Positions 32,483-41,894 of a DNA stretch of 50,271 nt are shown here, one piece after another. This DNA is from Nitrospira sp. GTDB lineage: Bacteria > Nitrospirota > Nitrospiria > Nitrospirales > Nitrospiraceae. The notes under the pieces are model-generated. The model was not told the DNA's origin. It was given only the letters and a program-made list of their open reading frames with translations, and did not search any database. Where the stretch lies: the NCBI GenBank assembly GCA_020853775.1, contig JADYYH010000077.1, positions 1 to 50,271 on the forward strand, in the 5' to 3' direction. Both the position numbers and the translations under genes were made by a program. The number at the start of each line of letters is the position of its first letter. Positions within the stretch are counted from its first letter, which is position 1.

Positions 32483-35400
32483 GTGGTCAGACATCCACCG
32501 GTCACTATTCCAGCCGGCGACACCATCCTTGATGTGCTGCGTTGGCGGGCTGAGCAGCAACCTGACCAGACAGCCTACACCTTTCTTCGGGAAGGGCTGA
32601 ACGCCGATGCCGTCCTGACGTATGGAGAGTTGGCGGCCCGCGCTCGTTCGATCGCCGTCTATTTGCACACCCGGTTTGCGCCGGGAGCGCGCCTCCTGCT
32701 GGTGTATCCGCCGGGGCTTGAGTTCGTGCAAGCCTTTTGGGGAACGCTCTACGCCGGCCTCATCGCCGTGCCGGCTCCGCATCCGGACGCATTCCGCATG
32801 AAAGCCGGCGTCATGCGTGTCCAACGCCTCGCCGAAGATTCGGGTGCCGCCGGCGCCTTGACCACATCCCAGTTGCTGGAAACGCTCCGGTCGCAGGAAA
32901 TCTCTCCCCCGTTAGGCCAGTGGGTCTCGACCGACCAGGCGCTTGCAGCCGATCCTTCGTGTTGGACCGACCGGCATCCGCAGTCTTTACACCTCGCGTA
33001 TCTGCAATATACCTCCGGCTCAACATCGGCCCCGAAAGGGGTGATGGTCAATCATGGGAACATGACTGCTCAGAGCCGGTGTATTACCGAGGCGGGTGGG
33101 TACGACGCCGGGTCGGTCACCCTGTCGTGGATGCCGCATTTTCATGACTATGGACTCGTGAAGGGCATCATTCAGCCTGCGTGGATCGGCCGTCCCTCCT
33201 ATCTCATGTCGCCGCTCACGTTCCTCAAACGTCCCTTACGCTGGCTCGAAGCCATTCAACGCTACGCGGTCACGCATAGCGGCGCGCCAAACTTTGCCTA
33301 TCGTCGATGTGTGGACGCGACGACGGCTGAGGAACGGGCAGGATTGGATCTTTCCGGTTGGCAGGTGGCGAGCTGTGGAGCAGAGCCTATCGCGCCGGAC
33401 ACCATCGAACGGTTTGCCGACGCGTTCGCGCCATCCGGTTTTCGGCGCGACGCCTTCTTTCCCGCCTATGGAATGGCGGAATACACGCTCCTGATTTCGT
33501 TAAAACGAGTCGGGGTGGCGCCGACCGTGACCACGCTGGATGCTGCAGCATTGGAGCAGGGCGCGGTGATCGACGCGCGCGCCGACGGAGGGCCGGTTCG
33601 GCGGGTGGTCGGATGCGGCATGCCCGTCGGCGATACGCGTGTGGTCATTGCGCATCCTGAGACGCGTTGCCGTTGCGCGCCGCAACAGGTCGGTGAAATC
33701 TGGTTGTCCGGCGCCAGCACGACGCAAGGCTATTGGAACAATCCCGACGAAACCGCGCGAACATTCGGCGCCAGACTCGCGGATACCGGAGACGGGCCGT
33801 TCTTACGAACCGGCGACCTCGGGTTTGTGAAGGACGGCGAAATCTTCGTGACGGGTCGGTTCAAAGATCTGCTGATCGTTCGAGGTCGAAACCATTATCC
33901 CCAGGATCTCGAGCGAACGGTCGAATCCTGTCATAGCCTGCTCAGATCAGGAGGCGCGGCCGCGTTCACGGTTGAGGAGGGCGGCGAAGAAGCCGTGGTG
34001 CTGGTCCAGGAACTGGAGCGTCAGGCAACGCCGTTCCCCACTGAGGACGTCGCCGCGGTCATACGTGCGGCCTTGTCGGAACAGCATGACCTCCATGTGT
34101 CGACCATCGTCTTCATTAAGGCCGGGAGCCTTCCCAAGACGTCGAGTGGGAAGGTGCAGCGGCGCGCCTGTCGAGAGCAGTATCTGGCAGACCGGTTATC
34201 GATCATCGGAACAAGCGTGGCGCCGCTTCCCGTTGGGCTGCCCTCTTCCACGGTCATTCAGGCGGACGCGTTGCAGGGACTTTCGGGGGAGGCACGCAGA
34301 CGGGCCATTCAGGAGACCGTGCAGAAGCTGTTGGCTGATCGTCTCGGTCGCATGCCCGACACCATCGCCGGTGATCAGCCGATCCATCTTCTGGGACTCG
34401 ACTCCTTGATGGCGGCAGACGTGCTGCATCGCCTGGAAGAATCGTTTCACCTGCCGCTGTCGCTCTCTTCGCTTCTGGGCGGCGCGACACCGGCTGATCT
34501 GACGACGACGATTGAATGCGGGCTGGCCGGCGACCCGCTCTGCGAGCCCGAGGCTAATTTTTCGGATGCCGCTGCGAGGACGGTATTCCCGTTGTCCGAA
34601 AACCAGGCAGCCCTATGGTTTTTAAGTCAGTTGGATCCCGCCAGCGCCGCGGCCAATGTGTCCCTGTTGTTGCCTCTGCCGTCCGACGTGACAGCGGACC
34701 GGTTGCGAGCCGCGCTGGAAGAAATCGGCGAACAGCAGGCCATGCTGCGCACCACCTTCGAGACGCAGCAGGATGTACCGGTTCAACGAATCCATCAGCG
34801 GATGCCAATGAGTTGGAGCGAGATCGACAGCTCCGCGTGGGACTGGCGCCGGTTACGGCAGGAGACCGTGAAGGCTGCGGCGGTCCCGTTCACCCTGACG
34901 CAGGGCCCTTTATGGCGAGCGGTTCTGTTTCATGGCGGACCGAAGAACTGGTTGCTGTTGATCGCCCACCATATCGTCGTGGACGGCTGGTCGATGATGC
35001 AGGTGGTCGATGATCTGAAGCGGCGCTGTGGATCTGCTGGCGCGAGTCGTTCAGAGCCTTCCTCTCGGCCTCAGGACCTTTCCGCAACCTACAGTGAATT
35101 CGTCGAGTGGCATCGGGCCATCCTGGATGGGGAGGAGGGCCGTCGACAGGCGCAGTACTGGAAGGCGAAGCTGGCCGGTGAGTTGCCGAATTACGACATG
35201 CTGTACGACCGGCCTGAGACCACGGTTGAGCCAGGGCACTATGCCTGGCATACATTCCAGATTGAGGGCGACCTGACTCGCCGCCTGCAAGCATTTGCCC
35301 AGACCGAGGGCGCGACGTTGTATGCCGTCTGCCTGACCGCCCTCCAAGTCTTGCTCACTCGCTACACGGCTCAAGAGGATACGGCAGTCGTCACGCCGGT

Positions 35401-38400
35401 CTTCGGCCGTAGCCGGGCTCGATTCGCCCACACGGTTGGTGACTTTGTAAACATGCTCGTCCTGCGGGAGAGCCTGCAGCCGGAGTCCACCGTTCATGAG
35501 CTGTTGGCACAGACGAAGCAGACGCTATTAGACGCGCTGGCCCATCAAGAGTATCCCTATGCGCGGTTGGTGGCAGACAGACGATCGGCTCGTCAAGGCC
35601 CGCGAGCGCCCTTGGCGCAAGTGCTGTTCGTGTTGCAGCCGTTCAAGCTGTTGGCGGAACTCGACTTGCGGATGAATGCATCCCCGGCTGCTGCGCCAGA
35701 CGGTCGATTGCCCGCGTGGGACGCCTATGTCATTCCACAACAGAGCGGCCAATTCGATCTCTGTATCGAGCTCGCTGAATCGGACCAGGGGTTGAGCGGG
35801 TATGTCGAATATAAGGATGCCCTCTTTGACGCGGAGCGGATCGAGCGCATGCAGGAGCATTACGTGCGTCTGCTGGAGGAGCTGGTCAGCCATCCATCCG
35901 CCGGCATCGGCAGCCTGCCGCTCATGTCCGAAGCGGAAATGCAGCAGACCGTGCTGGCATGGGGACAATCCTCCGCCACGGCGGAGCCTGAGCTGTGCCT
36001 CCATCGCATGATCGAAGCGCAGGCCCGACTGACTCCCGAGGCCATTGCGGTCGAACAGGAGGGGCAGTCGCTGACCTATCGGGAATTGGATGCGCGTTCA
36101 AATCAAGTCGCCCATTACCTCCGCCGTCGTGGCGTCGAACCGGGTGTCGTCGTCGGGCTCTGTCTTGAGCGTTCGCTCAATTTGATCGTGGGCATGCTCG
36201 GCATTCTGAAGTCGGGCGGGGCCTATCTGCCGTTGGATGCCGATTATCCGACCGAACGGTTGGAGTACATGCTGCGGGACAGCCAGGTGCGCGTGCTGGT
36301 CACTCAGCAGGATCAGCTCGTGCGGCTGCCCGCCACGAATGCCCATACGATCTGCCTCGATTCGGAATGGGCACAGATTGCGAAGTGTCCCGAGAGCGCC
36401 ATCGCGGGCACTGATGCCTTGGACAATCTGGCCTATGTCATCTACACGTCAGGGTCCACAGGGCATCCGAAGGGGGTGATGATCGAGCATCGATCGATCG
36501 TCAACTATGTGCGAGCCTTCACAGAAATCGTCGACCTGACGGGGCGAGATCGGGTCCTGCAATTTGCCTCGTTGAGTTTTGACACGGCTGCTGAAGAAAT
36601 CTTTCCCTGTCTATCTGCCGGGGCGACATTGGTGCTGCGCACGGCGACGATGGTGGATTCGGTTTCCGGTTTTCTGGATCGCTGCCGTGATGTGACCGTG
36701 ACGGTCCTGGATCTCCCCACGGCCTACTGGCATGAGCTGGTGACCCGGATGGCATTGGAGCAGATCCCGTTTCCTTCGTCCGTCAGAATCGTAATCATCG
36801 GTGGCGAGCGAGTGCTTCCGCAGATCGTGCAGTGCTGGACCAACCTGATCGGGACGGCCGTTCGATTGACTAATACCTATGGGCCGACAGAAACGACCGT
36901 CGCAGCGACCTGGTCGGAGTTGACCGGTCTGGGGGCGGACAATGACATCGTCGGCGACTTACCGATCGGGCGCCCCATTGCTCATGCCTCCGCTTATGTG
37001 TTGGATCGGAATCAACGGCCGGTTCCCGTGGGCGTGGCGGGAGAGCTCTATATCGGTGGCCTTGGAGTCGCGCGCGGCTATCGGGGGAGGCCGGAGCTTA
37101 CCGCGGCCAAATTCATCCCCGATTCTTTTTCCACTCTCCCGGGAGCGCGGCTGTATCGCACCGGTGACCTCGTGCGATGGCGACCGGACGGGCAATTGGA
37201 TTATCGAGGCCGTGCCGATCGCCAGGTCAAGATTCGCGGGTATCGGATCGAGTTGGAAGAAATCGAGGCCGTCCTGAACCGGCATCCGGATCTGGAACGG
37301 GCCGTGGTCGAAGTACGGGAAGATCAGCCGGGGGATAAGCGGATTGTGGCGTTCATGGTGCCACGTCCGAATAACCGTCTCGGATTGGGGCAATTGCGCG
37401 AGCAGCTTCGCAGCCAGTTGCCGGCGCATATGATTCCGTCGACCTTCATCGAGTTGGAAACGCTGCCGCTGACCGTCAACGGCAAAGTGGATCGAAAAGC
37501 GCTGCACGTCGCGGCGGACAGTCGCGCCAGCAAGGTCGAATTGACCTCCGAGTTCCTTGCTCCCCGGACGCCCACGGAACAGGTGCTCGCCGATATCTGG
37601 GGAGAAATCCTCCAGATCAAGGATGTCGGCGTGCATGATCACTTCTTTGAACTGGGGGGACATAGTCTGCTCGCCACACAACTCGTGTCGAGGGTCCAAT
37701 CCTTGTTCCGGATCACACTGCCGCTGCGGCAGATCTTCGAGCGTCCGACCATTGCCACCTTGGCCGAAGTGATCACCCAGGCCCAGGCCGGCGAAAAGCC
37801 GCTTCAAGAGCAGTGCGGCTATGTAATCATACGCGCCAACAGGGGAACGCCGCTGCCACTGTCATTTGCGCAGGAGCGGATGTGGTTCCTCTATCAACTT
37901 TCACCCGAAGCCGCCGCCTACAATATTCCGGCCAGCGTCCGTTTGCATGGCCCGCTCAACAAACCAGCGCTGCGATGGGCAGTCGGCGAACTGGTTCGGC
38001 GCCATGACGCGCTCCGGACGACCTTTGCTCACGTGGATGGTCAGCCGCGTCAGATCATTCACGATGTCTTGGACCCGATCTGGACGGACGAAGACTTGCG
38101 TGGAGTGCCGGCCGAACTCCGTGAGGCGCGAGCGCTGGAGCTCGCGACGGCGGAGGCGCGCCGACCGTTCAACTTGGAGCAGGGGCCGCTCCTGCGCGTC
38201 TTCTTGATTCAGCTGGGGGATGAAGATCACGTCGTGATCTTGAACACGCATCACATCATTTCCGATCAATGGTCCTATGGGATCGTCGCGCGCGAACTCG
38301 TCACGTCCTACAATGCGTTTTGTGCAGGGAGGCCGTTTGCCGTTCAACCCGATCTCGCCATTCAGTATGCGGACTTCGCGCAGTGGCAGCGGGGATGGCT

Positions 38401-41400
38401 CACCGGTCCTATGCTGGACGCACAACTCGCGCATTGGACGTCGAAACTCACCGACTTACCCGTCGTGACCTTGCCGACCGACCGCCCGCGTCTGCCGGTC
38501 CATTCCTTCAAGGGCGATCATGTCTCGGTGGACCTGTCCTGGTCGCTGGTCAATCGTCTCAAGCAACTGAGCGTGCGCGAAGGGGTCACGCTCTACATGG
38601 TGTTCCTGGCTGGATTCTTCGGGCTGCTCCATCGTCTTACGCAACAGAAAGACCTGGTCATCGGCACACCGATCGCCAACCGTAACCGGCTCGAGATCGA
38701 GGAACTGATCGGGACCTTCGTCAATACGCTGGTGTTGCGAACGGACGTTACGAGCGAGCTGACGTTCCGGGACTTGTTGCGCAAGGTGCGGGATCTGTCG
38801 CTCGACGCCTATGCGCACCAGGACATCCCATTTGAGAAGCTCGTGGAAGAATTGCGGCCGGATCGCAGTCAGGGTGGCTTGCCGCTGGTGCAGGTGCTGT
38901 TCAACTTCGCCAATACGCCCTTTGCCCGCACCGAGTTTCACCAGCTCTCCTGGACTCCCTATGAAGTGAGCCGCGGCGCAGCCCAACTCGATCTGGGTCT
39001 CTCCATCGATCCGTACGCGTCGCGAAAAGCCTACTTGGAATTTAATACGGACCTGTTCGATCGTGTCTCCGCCGAGCGTTGGATTGCTCAGTATCGGCAG
39101 CTGATGGAAGCGGTGGCCGAACATCCCGAAGGAGCACTCGGGCGCGTGTCGATTCTCAGCGGGCAAGAACAACATCGTATGTTGCTCGAATGGAATGCGA
39201 CCGACCGACTGGTCGATGACGGGATGTGCTTTTACCAATTGTTCGAGGCGCAGGTCAGTCGGACGCCGGATGCTGTCGCCGTGCTGTTTGAAGGGCGCGA
39301 ATGGTCGTATGCGGAGTTGAATCGTCGCGCCAACCGGTTAGCGCATCGCCTGCGTGAGTGCGGTGTCGGGCCGGATGCCGTGGTGCCGGTCTTTTTGGAG
39401 CGCTCGCCGGATCTGCTGATCAGCCTCCTGGCAGTCATGAAAGCAGGTGGTGCCTATTTGCCGCTGGTGCCGGGATTGCCGATACGAAGGCTGGCAGCGA
39501 TGATCGAGGCGAGTCATGCCGCGGTGGTGATCACCGATTCCGCCCTGCTGGGCGGCCTGCCTCAGCATCAGCTCCCTGTTCTGTGCGTGGATCAGGAGGC
39601 GGCGGCTTTGGCGCGTCAGCCGGAGGAGAATCCCGCACCGCTGTCCGGGCCGGAGCATCTGGTGTACGTACTGTTCACCTCCGGGTCGACCGGCCATCCC
39701 AAGGGGGTCGAGATCGAGCATCGTGCGCTGCTGAACTTTCTCCGCTCCATGCAGCAAGAGCCGGGCATCACGGCTCGCGATGTCCTCGTGGCCATCACCC
39801 CGCTCTCCTTCGATATCGCAGGGCTGGAACTCTATCTTCCCCTTCTGGCTGGCGCCACCATCGTCCTGGCGAACCGGCAGCAGGCGATGGACGGAGCCTG
39901 GCTGCAACGTGAACTCGATCACGGTGCCGTGACGATGCTGCAAGCGACTCCCGCTACCTGGCGCATGATTCTACAGTTTGGCTGGAACGGTGGACGCGGG
40001 GTCAAAGTCTTGTGTGGAGGGGAATCCCTGCCGCGCGAATTGGCGCAGGAGCTGCTGACACGAGCCGGATCCGTTTGGAACGTCTATGGGCCGACCGAAA
40101 CCACGATATGGTCGACCCTGGAACGGGTACGGAGCGCTGAACGGACCATTTCTCTGGGGCGTCCGATCGCCAACACACAGGTCTACGTCCTGGATGCCAA
40201 CCTCGAGCCGGTCCCGGTCGGGATACCGGGCGAATTGTATATCGGTGGGATGGGGTTGGCCAGGGGCTACAGGGGGCAGCCTCAGTTGACGGCGGAGCGC
40301 TTCATCTCCAATCCATTCCGGACTGGTGAACGACTCTATCGCACTGGCGACCAGGTGAAATGGTTGCCTGACGGGCGGCTGGACTACGTCGGCCGAATCG
40401 ACCACCAGGTCAAATTGCGCGGGTTCCGGATCGAGCTGGGCGAAATTGAATCGGTGTTGGGCAATGAGCCGACTGTGAAACAGGCCGTCGTGATTGTGCG
40501 GGAAGATGCGCCGGGCGACAAACGTCTGGTGGCCTATGTGGCGGCGCGGGAGGGGAGTGCTTGTGATCCATCCAGCCTTCGCCGGATGCTGCGAGAGGTG
40601 CTTCCGGATTACATGGTGCCGGCTGCCATCGTTCCGCTCACGGAGTTTCCGCTTACGCCCAACGGGAAAGTGGATCGCGCGTCCCTGCCGGCACCGAACG
40701 CCGAGCCGGTGCACGACGGGGCTCAGGCCATCGAACCTCGAAATCGGGTGGAGCTGCAGCTGGTAGCGATTTGGGAACAGGTGTTAGGCATGACGCCGAT
40801 TGGTGTGCGCGATAACTTCTTTGCGCTCGGCGGGTATTCACTACTGGCGCTGCGCATGTTCAGCGCGATCGAACAGACCTTCGGCACACGACTGCCCATG
40901 GCAGTGTTGTTCCAGGCGCCGACCATCGAGCAATTGGCGGATGTCCTGACCGATGAAGGATGTACGGTACGATGGCGTTCCCTGGTGGCGATTCAGCCTG
41001 AGGGGAAACGACCGCCGTTGTTTGCCGTGCCCGGGGTCGGGGGCAATGTGCTCGTGTTTGCACGTCTCGCCAAATTGCTGGGCGACAACCAACCCTTCTA
41101 TGGATTGCAGGCCCGCGGGCTCGATGGCAAGGAAAAGCCGTTCATGCGGGTGGAAGAGATGGCGGCGCATTACATCGAAGAGATTCGGTCGGTGCAGCCG
41201 CATGGTCCCTATTTCATCGGAGGCACCTGCACGGGCGGGCTGGCCGCCTATGAGATCGCGCAGCAACTCACGGCGCAAGGGGAAGACGTTATTCTAGCCG
41301 TCATGGAATCCTGGCATCCACGATCCTACCTGAATCACTGGAGCCGCCCGCCCTATTTGTTGTGGCCGTTGCTCTTTGTGTGGATGAAAGTGACGACCTA

Positions 41401-41842
41401 CCTTCGGCTCATGCGCCGGTTGCCCGCGCGTGACTGGGCGGCGTTCTGGAAGGGAAAGTTGAAACGCATGTGGAATCTCATGCACCATACCGAAGCCGCC
41501 GAACATCAGGACGAATTCTTGTATAAAGACCAGGTCACCTATGCGACCTTCCATGCCGTGGCACGGTACGATCTGAAACCCTTCCGTGGACAGGTGTTGA
41601 ACGTGATTGCATCCAAACATCCGCTCACGAATTCCAGCGATGACACGCGGCTGGTCTTCGGTGAGTGGGCGATGGGCATGAGCCGGACGATCTATCTTCC
41701 GGCGGAGGATTCGGGACGCTTGTTCGTGGCGCCACATGTCCAAGAATTGGCTCGTCACCTCAAGGCGTTTTGGCATGAGGCGGAAACCATGCGCAAACGG
41801 CCTGATGGCCAGGGTGACGGATCCAGCACGAAGGCTGCGTAG
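32483..41842 (+). CDS. Hybrid FAAL-NRPS: FAAL-ACP-C-A-T-C-A-T-TE
   Basis: 3119 residues. Domains: fatty acyl-AMP ligase 10-575 (YTSGSTSAPKG; GRFKDLLIVRGRNHYPQDLE); ACP 605-680 (LGLDSL, Ser641); C1 700-1150 (HHIVVDG, His830, Asp834); A1 1170-1670; T1 1690-1765 (LGGHSL, Ser1728); C2 1790-2240 (HHIISDQ); A2 2250-2745; T2 2750-2830 (LGGYSL, Ser2786); thioesterase 2840-3100 (GGTCTGG, Cys2916). A1 reads DTEDIGTVAK at the ten specificity positions, A2 DILQLGVIWK, close to the classic glycine code. It should activate a fatty acid without CoA, add two residues and release an acyl-X-Gly product. No epimerase. The GTG start has only a weak ribosome site. Confidence 0.95.
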   Translation: MVRHPPVTIPAGDTILDVLRWRAEQQPDQTAYTFLREGLNADAVLTYGELAARARSIAVYLHTRFAPGARLLLVYPPGLEFVQAFWGTLYAGLIAVPAPHPDAFRMKAGVMRVQRLAEDSGAAGALTTSQLLETLRSQEISPPLGQWVSTDQALAADPSCWTDRHPQSLHLAYLQYTSGSTSAPKGVMVNHGNMTAQSRCITEAGGYDAGSVTLSWMPHFHDYGLVKGIIQPAWIGRPSYLMSPLTFLKRPLRWLEAIQRYAVTHSGAPNFAYRRCVDATTAEERAGLDLSGWQVASCGAEPIAPDTIERFADAFAPSGFRRDAFFPAYGMAEYTLLISLKRVGVAPTVTTLDAAALEQGAVIDARADGGPVRRVVGCGMPVGDTRVVIAHPETRCRCAPQQVGEIWLSGASTTQGYWNNPDETARTFGARLADTGDGPFLRTGDLGFVKDGEIFVTGRFKDLLIVRGRNHYPQDLERTVESCHSLLRSGGAAAFTVEEGGEEAVVLVQELERQATPFPTEDVAAVIRAALSEQHDLHVSTIVFIKAGSLPKTSSGKVQRRACREQYLADRLSIIGTSVAPLPVGLPSSTVIQADALQGLSGEARRRAIQETVQKLLADRLGRMPDTIAGDQPIHLLGLDSLMAADVLHRLEESFHLPLSLSSLLGGATPADLTTTIECGLAGDPLCEPEANFSDAAARTVFPLSENQAALWFLSQLDPASAAANVSLLLPLPSDVTADRLRAALEEIGEQQAMLRTTFETQQDVPVQRIHQRMPMSWSEIDSSAWDWRRLRQETVKAAAVPFTLTQGPLWRAVLFHGGPKNWLLLIAHHIVVDGWSMMQVVDDLKRRCGSAGASRSEPSSRPQDLSATYSEFVEWHRAILDGEEGRRQAQYWKAKLAGELPNYDMLYDRPETTVEPGHYAWHTFQIEGDLTRRLQAFAQTEGATLYAVCLTALQVLLTRYTAQEDTAVVTPVFGRSRARFAHTVGDFVNMLVLRESLQPESTVHELLAQTKQTLLDALAHQEYPYARLVADRRSARQGPRAPLAQVLFVLQPFKLLAELDLRMNASPAAAPDGRLPAWDAYVIPQQSGQFDLCIELAESDQGLSGYVEYKDALFDAERIERMQEHYVRLLEELVSHPSAGIGSLPLMSEAEMQQTVLAWGQSSATAEPELCLHRMIEAQARLTPEAIAVEQEGQSLTYRELDARSNQVAHYLRRRGVEPGVVVGLCLERSLNLIVGMLGILKSGGAYLPLDADYPTERLEYMLRDSQVRVLVTQQDQLVRLPATNAHTICLDSEWAQIAKCPESAIAGTDALDNLAYVIYTSGSTGHPKGVMIEHRSIVNYVRAFTEIVDLTGRDRVLQFASLSFDTAAEEIFPCLSAGATLVLRTATMVDSVSGFLDRCRDVTVTVLDLPTAYWHELVTRMALEQIPFPSSVRIVIIGGERVLPQIVQCWTNLIGTAVRLTNTYGPTETTVAATWSELTGLGADNDIVGDLPIGRPIAHASAYVLDRNQRPVPVGVAGELYIGGLGVARGYRGRPELTAAKFIPDSFSTLPGARLYRTGDLVRWRPDGQLDYRGRADRQVKIRGYRIELEEIEAVLNRHPDLERAVVEVREDQPGDKRIVAFMVPRPNNRLGLGQLREQLRSQLPAHMIPSTFIELETLPLTVNGKVDRKALHVAADSRASKVELTSEFLAPRTPTEQVLADIWGEILQIKDVGVHDHFFELGGHSLLATQLVSRVQSLFRITLPLRQIFERPTIATLAEVITQAQAGEKPLQEQCGYVIIRANRGTPLPLSFAQERMWFLYQLSPEAAAYNIPASVRLHGPLNKPALRWAVGELVRRHDALRTTFAHVDGQPRQIIHDVLDPIWTDEDLRGVPAELREARALELATAEARRPFNLEQGPLLRVFLIQLGDEDHVVILNTHHIISDQWSYGIVARELVTSYNAFCAGRPFAVQPDLAIQYADFAQWQRGWLTGPMLDAQLAHWTSKLTDLPVVTLPTDRPRLPVHSFKGDHVSVDLSWSLVNRLKQLSVREGVTLYMVFLAGFFGLLHRLTQQKDLVIGTPIANRNRLEIEELIGTFVNTLVLRTDVTSELTFRDLLRKVRDLSLDAYAHQDIPFEKLVEELRPDRSQGGLPLVQVLFNFANTPFARTEFHQLSWTPYEVSRGAAQLDLGLSIDPYASRKAYLEFNTDLFDRVSAERWIAQYRQLMEAVAEHPEGALGRVSILSGQEQHRMLLEWNATDRLVDDGMCFYQLFEAQVSRTPDAVAVLFEGREWSYAELNRRANRLAHRLRECGVGPDAVVPVFLERSPDLLISLLAVMKAGGAYLPLVPGLPIRRLAAMIEASHAAVVITDSALLGGLPQHQLPVLCVDQEAAALARQPEENPAPLSGPEHLVYVLFTSGSTGHPKGVEIEHRALLNFLRSMQQEPGITARDVLVAITPLSFDIAGLELYLPLLAGATIVLANRQQAMDGAWLQRELDHGAVTMLQATPATWRMILQFGWNGGRGVKVLCGGESLPRELAQELLTRAGSVWNVYGPTETTIWSTLERVRSAERTISLGRPIANTQVYVLDANLEPVPVGIPGELYIGGMGLARGYRGQPQLTAERFISNPFRTGERLYRTGDQVKWLPDGRLDYVGRIDHQVKLRGFRIELGEIESVLGNEPTVKQAVVIVREDAPGDKRLVAYVAAREGSACDPSSLRRMLREVLPDYMVPAAIVPLTEFPLTPNGKVDRASLPAPNAEPVHDGAQAIEPRNRVELQLVAIWEQVLGMTPIGVRDNFFALGGYSLLALRMFSAIEQTFGTRLPMAVLFQAPTIEQLADVLTDEGCTVRWRSLVAIQPEGKRPPLFAVPGVGGNVLVFARLAKLLGDNQPFYGLQARGLDGKEKPFMRVEEMAAHYIEEIRSVQPHGPYFIGGTCTGGLAAYEIAQQLTAQGEDVILAVMESWHPRSYLNHWSRPPYLLWPLLFVWMKVTTYLRLMRRLPARDWAAFWKGKLKRMWNLMHHTEAAEHQDEFLYKDQVTYATFHAVARYDLKPFRGQVLNVIASKHPLTNSSDDTRLVFGEWAMGMSRTIYLPAEDSGRLFVAPHVQELARHLKAFWHEAETMRKRPDGQGDGSSTKAA

Positions 41843-41894
41843 CGCCTCCCGCGATTCCAGCCCATGAGTTTCCGCACCCGAAAGCGACGACACG

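Noticed and set aside
32291-32824. Minus-strand frame of 177 codons overlapping the NRPS start
   Set aside because: No ribosome site or recognisable domain; it overlaps the leader RNA and the FAAL domain.
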